NCBI GenBank assembly: GCA_963169105.1
Contig: OY720638.1
Location: forward strand, 11,022,749-11,086,748
Direction of reading: 5' to 3'
DNA length: 64,000 nt
From: Ceriagrion tenellum
Taxonomy: Eukaryota; Arthropoda; Insecta; Odonata; Coenagrionidae
Shown: positions 59,110-64,000 of the stretch, one piece after another
How the letters are laid out: each line of letters starts with the position of its first letter
Numbering within the stretch: position 1 is the stretch's first letter
Position numbers and translations under genes: made by a program
Notes under the pieces: generated by a model
Databases searched by the model: none
What the model was told of the DNA's origin: nothing
The model's input: the letters and a program-made list of their open reading frames with translations, nothing else

Positions 59110-59470
59110 CTGCTAAAAAATTCCTTAGAAGCTGTTCTGTAGAACGTAAGGAATTCTACAGAAATTGACTCTCTTTCTTCGGAACTAGTTCCTTTTCTAA
59201 GGATCTGTACGGAACATGAGAGCCTGACTCTACAGAACATATGTTCTGTAGAGTTATTTTCTGCAGAGCAAAATAACTCCTTACCAGCTGTTCCGTAGAA
59301 CTTCAGCAACTCTACGGAAACTCTGCTGAACGTCGTGGGGAATTCCACAGAGCGTCCCAAGGCATTCTGCAGAACGTCCTAAGGTATTCTGCAGAACGTC
59401 CTAAGGTATTCTGCAGAACATCCTAAGGTATTCTGCAGAATGTCGTAGGGAATAACTTAAAATGGCGTTT
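59110..59470. repeat. palindrome-rich array with 22-bp tandem repeats
   Basis: The stretch is built from variants of TTCTGTAGAAC and TTCTGCAGAA, themselves near-palindromes. It contains a perfect 28-bp palindrome at 59227-59254 (centre ACATATGT). It ends in four to five tandem copies of a 22-bp unit CGTCCTAAGGTATTCTGCAGAA at 59353-59455. A 173-codon minus frame runs through it only because the repeats lack stops. No protein is supported. Confidence 0.85.
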
Positions 59471-59579
59471 CAATAATTTAAAGAATATCTACAGAACTTT
59501 TTAAGCAATTCTGTAAAGTATTTATAAGGAAACTATAAAGAATTTTTGCAGGGCACGCAGAATGAGATTAGGGTCGCTC

Positions 59580-59650
59580 TATGTCTGGAAAACCTGGAAA
59601 AGTTATATAATTGGAAATGGGCCCGGAAAATTTGTGGAAGTCAAGGGAAA
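59580..59650. repeat. degenerate 'ggaaa' tandem motif
   Basis: The purine-rich motif CTGGAAAACCTGGAAAAG and following variants resemble the repeat at 27296-27425. It is an interspersed low-copy tandem motif. Confidence 0.4.
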
Positions 59651-62227
59651 TGAGAAACTAGCGTGGAAATTTTCTTTTTCCCGTCTAAGTCTGATTATTT
59701 TCTGCGACTCAGAAGAACCATTTTAAGGTATTCATTTTTAGTACCTAGCCTGAATGAAGCAGCAGAGCTCTTGTTTGGCAATTAAACAATTAACTTTTAC
59801 ACGAAAATTAACACTCGGATCTTATTCTGTGCACTCATGCTGAGTTGGAATATTGGAGTCTTCCCAGATAGCGCACCGGTGATACGTGCCCCTCATCGCA
59901 GACGAGAAATAAGAAGAGTATACCATAAGAAAAAAGGCAGGTTTTCCCACGGGCGATAGTGGCGGTGCTCAGTTTTTGGAAATTTTATTACCCAATGGAA
60001 TGTGTGTTATTGCATGGTGCTCCTGCTCTTGCGCCCTTGTTGAAATAAACGCGAAAGAACGGTTATTTTAACCGGAATAGATAAACTTCTAAATCGTATG
60101 AGAAGTCCTGGAATTTCATAATCTCTGGTCTGTAGCGTCCCTGGTGATCATATTTGCCTTGTTTCAGAATTGTTAAAGCTAAATGTGTCGTGCACTTAGA
60201 ATATGTAGAGTATTTTTAAGTTGCGTCGAAACCATATATGAGAGCAATTTATGGCAAGAGTTAAAAGGCAGCGATGCTAATGTGGAGCGTGACGTTGAAG
60301 GGTTCTTGACACTGAGGCGAAAGTAAATTGGAAACCTTTGAATAGTTGGCCGTAAAGAAGAATGATGGGAGTGAAATGGACAGCAAAAGAGTCGCAAAGA
60401 CTGGTCGTGGTAATGGAGTGCTTTGCTCATCGAGGAGGAGCTAAGTTATCAGTGGACATTTCAAATGGAGAGAAAAAGTCAATGGGACATTTGTACTTAA
60501 GAGTCTACGGTGTAAAAGTGTATGCTGGGTAAACTGGGCGTGGGGCTGGAAGGAATGAGCATTTTAGCTGATGGTGACGGAAAATGCGCTGAACTGAAGG
60601 AGAGGATGTCATCGGGCGACCCTCACCATTAATGCCATGTCGAAATACTTCGATGTGCTTCACATTCGTATTCCCTAGCCAACGATAGAAAGCACGTTTT
60701 TTGCCCCGCCCTACATCGTGTGGTGCGGATATCTGTTAATTAAAATATTTAAATGGCCTCTTATCGAGACTTTAAGGAGGGAAAATAATTATCCATACAC
60801 ACTTCTGCGATAGAACGGCTTTCGTCGCCTCCGTTTCGTATCCTGTCCCTCAGTCGGACATTATTTAGAGGAGAAAATCATTCGGTCCTTCGGATGGATT
60901 TCTGCTGAAATGATCTTGACGAGAGGGAAGTATTTTCAGTTTGGCAAGGAGATTATTTTTATGTGTTGATGGTAATTGTTTGTTTTGCGTTGATTTTTTT
61001 GTGCTCCTGGCTCGTCTTTGCTCCCCGACTTACGCCGACGTCATCGAATTTTCCATTGTTTCACCATTTTCTCATCCTGAATGCTTCATTGCTATCCTTT
61101 CATACCGAGCTGGAATAGGACGAACGTCTACGAAATAAATGAACACCAACGTAGTGGATTCCACTAACTTCTTATTAGTACATCAACACCTTTTGTCATT
61201 CTCGGCTAAAGAACAGTAGGATACTTCTGTTGTATTTTATATACAAGGATTACTTTTACCATACCTCCCTCGCCATTTCCTCAGCGTAAGTGTAAAATAG
61301 CAAAGATGACAACGGGTGCCTTCCATATGCCGTTTAGGCCGCATGTAATGTTTCTGATGGGTTCCTAACCCGCAAATCTATTGCAATTACCTCGAGTTTT
61401 TTCTGATTAACTCTTTGAAATGCGTTTTAGAAATATACAAAGTATGCAAAAACATCTTGATAATACCCTTTTTATCTCTAGAATTTTAGGTTTTTTATTT
61501 TTATTATTAGTTATCAGTTATTAAAATTAAGTTATCACTACTTGTGATCTCATCACCGCAATTACATCTCGAGTTGCGCTCTCCTTCCTGAAACCATACT
61601 GGCCCTCCCCATGTAGTAATATTCCCTACTCTCGAGCCATTTAAAGAAAATATTTCTAACTTTGAAATTTCTGGGTACTTGGATGAAAGGTTCACTTTAA
61701 TCTCCTGGTGGTTAATTAAAAGTTTAGAGTTATTAGGCATTCGCGCTACTATATTTATTTCGCGGAACTTTGTGTTGCACTGCAGGGGCCGGCTAATTCC
61801 ACTCCGCGCCCCTCAAGCGATGGCAAATCCTTCGAAAGACCTAAGGATTAAGCGCAAGAGAGAATAGTTAGTGCGGAATTGGTGGGAGCGCTGGAGGCGG
61901 ACTTAGTGATGAATGCCATTGGTTTGTGTGAGGCCACTGACGTCGAAGCTTCGGAGACGATGAGCCAATGCCTCGTCCGTCCTTGCTACTCCTAATTAGA
62001 AAACATTCTCGCAATATTCAATTGCTTACCTTTTAGCATAGGACTAGTCTTTCTGTTTCTTTTCAGCCAAATGCTTTTGGACTGTGGATTGATATAATGA
62101 GCAAAGCCATGTACTGATAACAAATTGTTATTGTTGTGTTTGAGTATGGGAAGGGTAATCACATCCAGTTACCGTTTTATCCGAATAGGTTTGGGAATGG
62201 AAATGTTCATTGTTAGTTGGGTGGCGG
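59651..62227. other. no gene recognised
   Basis: Noncoding by inspection; no element or motif recognised. Confidence 0.4.
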
Positions 62228-62553
62228 GTTATTTTATCGAGGCGACTTCTGAGGTCATGTGCGTCACGGAGCACAGGTGAGTGGGTCGGTGGAAGGAGGG
62301 ATTATTCAAGTCATGGGGAATACTCAGCGACGGTGTGAGACAACTCTTTTGACGTGAGGCGCCAGGGGGACCACGGTTTAACATCCGGTCCGACGGACGG
62401 AGTACTCGTACTGAAGTCTCCTTGCGTAACACCCTTATAAGGCTTGGGGATTGAAATCCAGAAATCTCCGACGCTGCCTGGATTTGAACTCCGTCCCTGC
62501 GGGTTGGATGTCGGTACTCGAGCCACCGCTCCAACCCGGTCCAACCCCATCCC
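62228..62553 (-). mobile_element. tRNA-derived SINE, minus strand
   Basis: Same family as 20360. Read on the minus strand it starts GGGATGGGGTTGGACCGGG at 62553 and has a B box GAGTTCAAATCC near 62486. It then has the conserved block around GAGTACTCCGTCCGTCGGAC and a GTTAAACCGTGGTCCCC block, and ends with the CACATGACCTCAGAAGTCG block near 62250. The AATCC tail is missing and no target duplication was recognised. Older than the copy at 20360. Confidence 0.88.
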
Positions 62554-63299
62554 ACGTGCATCCCATGGAGGAGAATAACTGGACCCTCCTACGGCTCAGT
62601 TACTCTCTCCGAAAATGGAGTTGACAATTTTTTTATTATGATCCTAATTCTTCATACTTCGATAGAATTTTCAAAGTATGGAGTATTGAAAGCTTTCAGA
62701 AGTTTTCATTGGTAATGCGTTGAAAAGCTTTATTAGGGATGGGCTAGCGCAAACAAATCGATAAACTATTCTCGATACCAAAATTTGTACGATACGATTA
62801 ATCCTCGATACTCGATTCTTTTATACCACTTGTAAATGAACTAATCATTTTATGGGAGTGAATACGCCCGCATATATATTTAACGCCATTCATTCCGTTA
62901 ATTCACTTGAATAATTAAGAATGAATTAAAGTTTAAACTGTTTGCCCTTTGTGTTGCCAAGTAATGATGAATACACGGTGAAACTTCTATTTTTAGCTTC
63001 CAAGGAGCCACCTCCATATAAAAGAAACGTGAAATTGCTGGGCGCATAGAAAAGAGCAAAATAAATAACGGTTAATTAAGATTGAGGATGGCAAAATTGA
63101 AATTTCGTTCTATTTTATTTTCCTCATTTAATGTTTGCCGTTGTATCGCATTAATAGTATCGTGGAATCTAGTCGCTATTCGATTGTTAGTTGCTACCGA
63201 GGATTTGACAGGCTTCAAAACCCATCCCTAAGCGCTATCTTCATCCTTCGTTTTCTTAGAAGGAAAAAGTACGGAAGTTAAATTGTTTTTCTAAGTATC
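62554..63299. other. no gene recognised
   Basis: AT-rich noncoding sequence leading up to the CpG island. Confidence 0.4.
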
Positions 63300-63679
63300 A
63301 CCATGGAGCTGATGAAAGACTGATTGCCTTTTCACCGTTGTTGGCCATTGCACATCTGCCACTTCGCTTGTCGCTCGGGTGTCGCGGGGCCACCAAAGCT
63401 CTTTGCGATCGTCGTCGACCGTTCCAATTAATCGCGCGCCGCCGCCATCTTCCCCTACCCCCGCGCGAGACGAACGACGCGTGCCCTGCATGTCCGCCGA
63501 GGACGGTCCCCGGAACAATAGCGCCCCCGCCGAGGGACCCCCCTTTCCTCCACCGTCCGTACGCGGAGAGAGCGGTGAGGACGTGCTTTGATTGTCGCCG
63601 AGGGGCACGACTCCTAACGGCGCGGCACGCTTGCGGCCGCTCAGTGTGGCCGCGGCCGTCCCCGGGCTCGGCGCACGCC
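63300..63679 (+). promoter_or_regulatory. CpG-island promoter and 5' UTR
   Basis: CpG-dense block that continues to the end of the window. It contains GCCGCCATCTTC at about 63440, a match to the YY1/Pho-type element often found near transcription starts in the orientation AAGATGGCGGC. It is directly upstream of the exon at 63680. The frame upstream of that ATG stays open for more than 60 bases, so the true start could lie further 5'. Confidence 0.5.
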
Positions 63680-63849
63680 ATGTTCCCCCTCGGCTCTGAC
63701 TCGCCCGTCGTCTACCAAGAGGCGATCCCCGTGCTGCGGCCCCGCGGCCCGCTGCCTCGCATCCGCGGCCCGCTCCACGGCAGCCGATCCCTCTCCAAGT
63801 ACTACGGCCCGCTGGTGTACGGTGGACACTATCTCCGGGTCACTTACAG
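63680..63849 (+). CDS. first coding exon, product unknown (partial)
   Basis: The ATG at 63680 (GCCATG, G at -3) opens MFPLGSDSPVVYQEAIPVLR and runs 56 codons plus two bases to a good donor, ACTTACAG|GTCAGT at 63849/63850. The peptide has Arg/Pro/Gly-rich repeats of the form RGPLPRIRGPLHG and ends SKYYGPLVYGGHYLRVTY. It is coherent in codon choice (C or G at most third positions, but aromatic and small residues mixed as in a real protein). I cannot name the family. The rest of the gene lies beyond the window. An opposite-strand frame over the same bases (63829-63641) looks like an antisense shadow. Confidence 0.55.
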
Positions 63850-64000
63850 GTCAGTGCCGCGTTCTCTCGCCGTGGCCGCTATACGCGCCCCGGGATGGCC
63901 CTCGGGATGGCCGCCTCCAACTCTGCACCCTCGTGTGGGTGGGTGGTTCGCTTCCCGTGGACGCGCCCTCAAATGCTGCGCTCCGGGCGACTCACGTGTG
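63850..64000 (+). other. start of intron 1, still CpG-rich
   Basis: Begins GTCAGTGCC after the exon. GC-rich to the end of the window; no second exon is visible. Confidence 0.45.

Noticed and set aside
58839..59360. 173-codon minus-strand frame
   Set aside because: Half of it is made by the palindromic repeat array and the rest by a GC-rich patch; no domain and no codon pattern of a gene.
1..64000. CRISPR arrays, bacterial operons, prophage genes
   Set aside because: No regularly spaced repeats with unique spacers, no ribosome-binding-site-led gene clusters. The splice signals and SINEs show a eukaryotic genome.

Overview
This is a stretch of an animal nuclear genome, most likely an arthropod and probably an insect. 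The signs are sparse, intron-split coding sequence, several kinds of decayed transposons, tRNA-derived SINEs, CR1/L2-like LINE copies ending in an ATGTAG-type 3' tail, and one 200-base run of N that looks like a standard scaffold gap. There is no bacterial or viral gene organisation. I cannot name the species from the sequence.

Layout. Positions 1-6,600 hold repeat remnants, the gap (2458-2657) and a broken LINE. A CpG-rich island at about 6,640-7,120 resembles a promoter with a first exon on the + strand. From 7,120 to 23,200 the DNA is mostly single-copy-looking noncoding sequence, with a TTAA-flanked MITE, two foldback elements carrying hammerhead-ribozyme-like motifs, a SINE with a clean target duplication and a Tc1-like transposase relic. 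The longest coding stretch is a broken, 5'-truncated CR1/L2-like LINE at 23,218-25,880 (minus strand), with shorter relatives at 4.5, 5.5, 31, 32, 38.5 and 44.5 kb. From 26.9 to 48 kb there are SINEs, MITEs, foldbacks, a 141-bp tandem duplication and several GC-rich patches.

The most unusual region is 48,809-51,603. A matching 15-bp inverted repeat brackets the start of a THAP-type zinc-finger gene (+ strand) and a decayed gene (minus strand) that joins a SWIM-like zinc finger to a YqaJ-type nuclease domain. I read this as a relic of a two-gene DNA transposon.

From 51.6 kb to the end there are another MITE copy, a zero-length-exon (recursive) splice site at 54,633/54,634, a 690-bp foldback with a 28-bp flipped segment in one arm, a palindrome-rich tandem array near 59.2-59.5 kb, and a second CpG island at 63.3-64.0 kb that contains a convincing first coding exon with a splice donor at 63,850.

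Interplay. Apart from the transposons, the picture is of long introns or intergenic DNA of + strand genes: two candidate first exons (6,954 and 63,680), a 60-nt and a 61-nt candidate internal exon, and a recursive splice site. None of the host exons could be assigned to a known protein family by eye.
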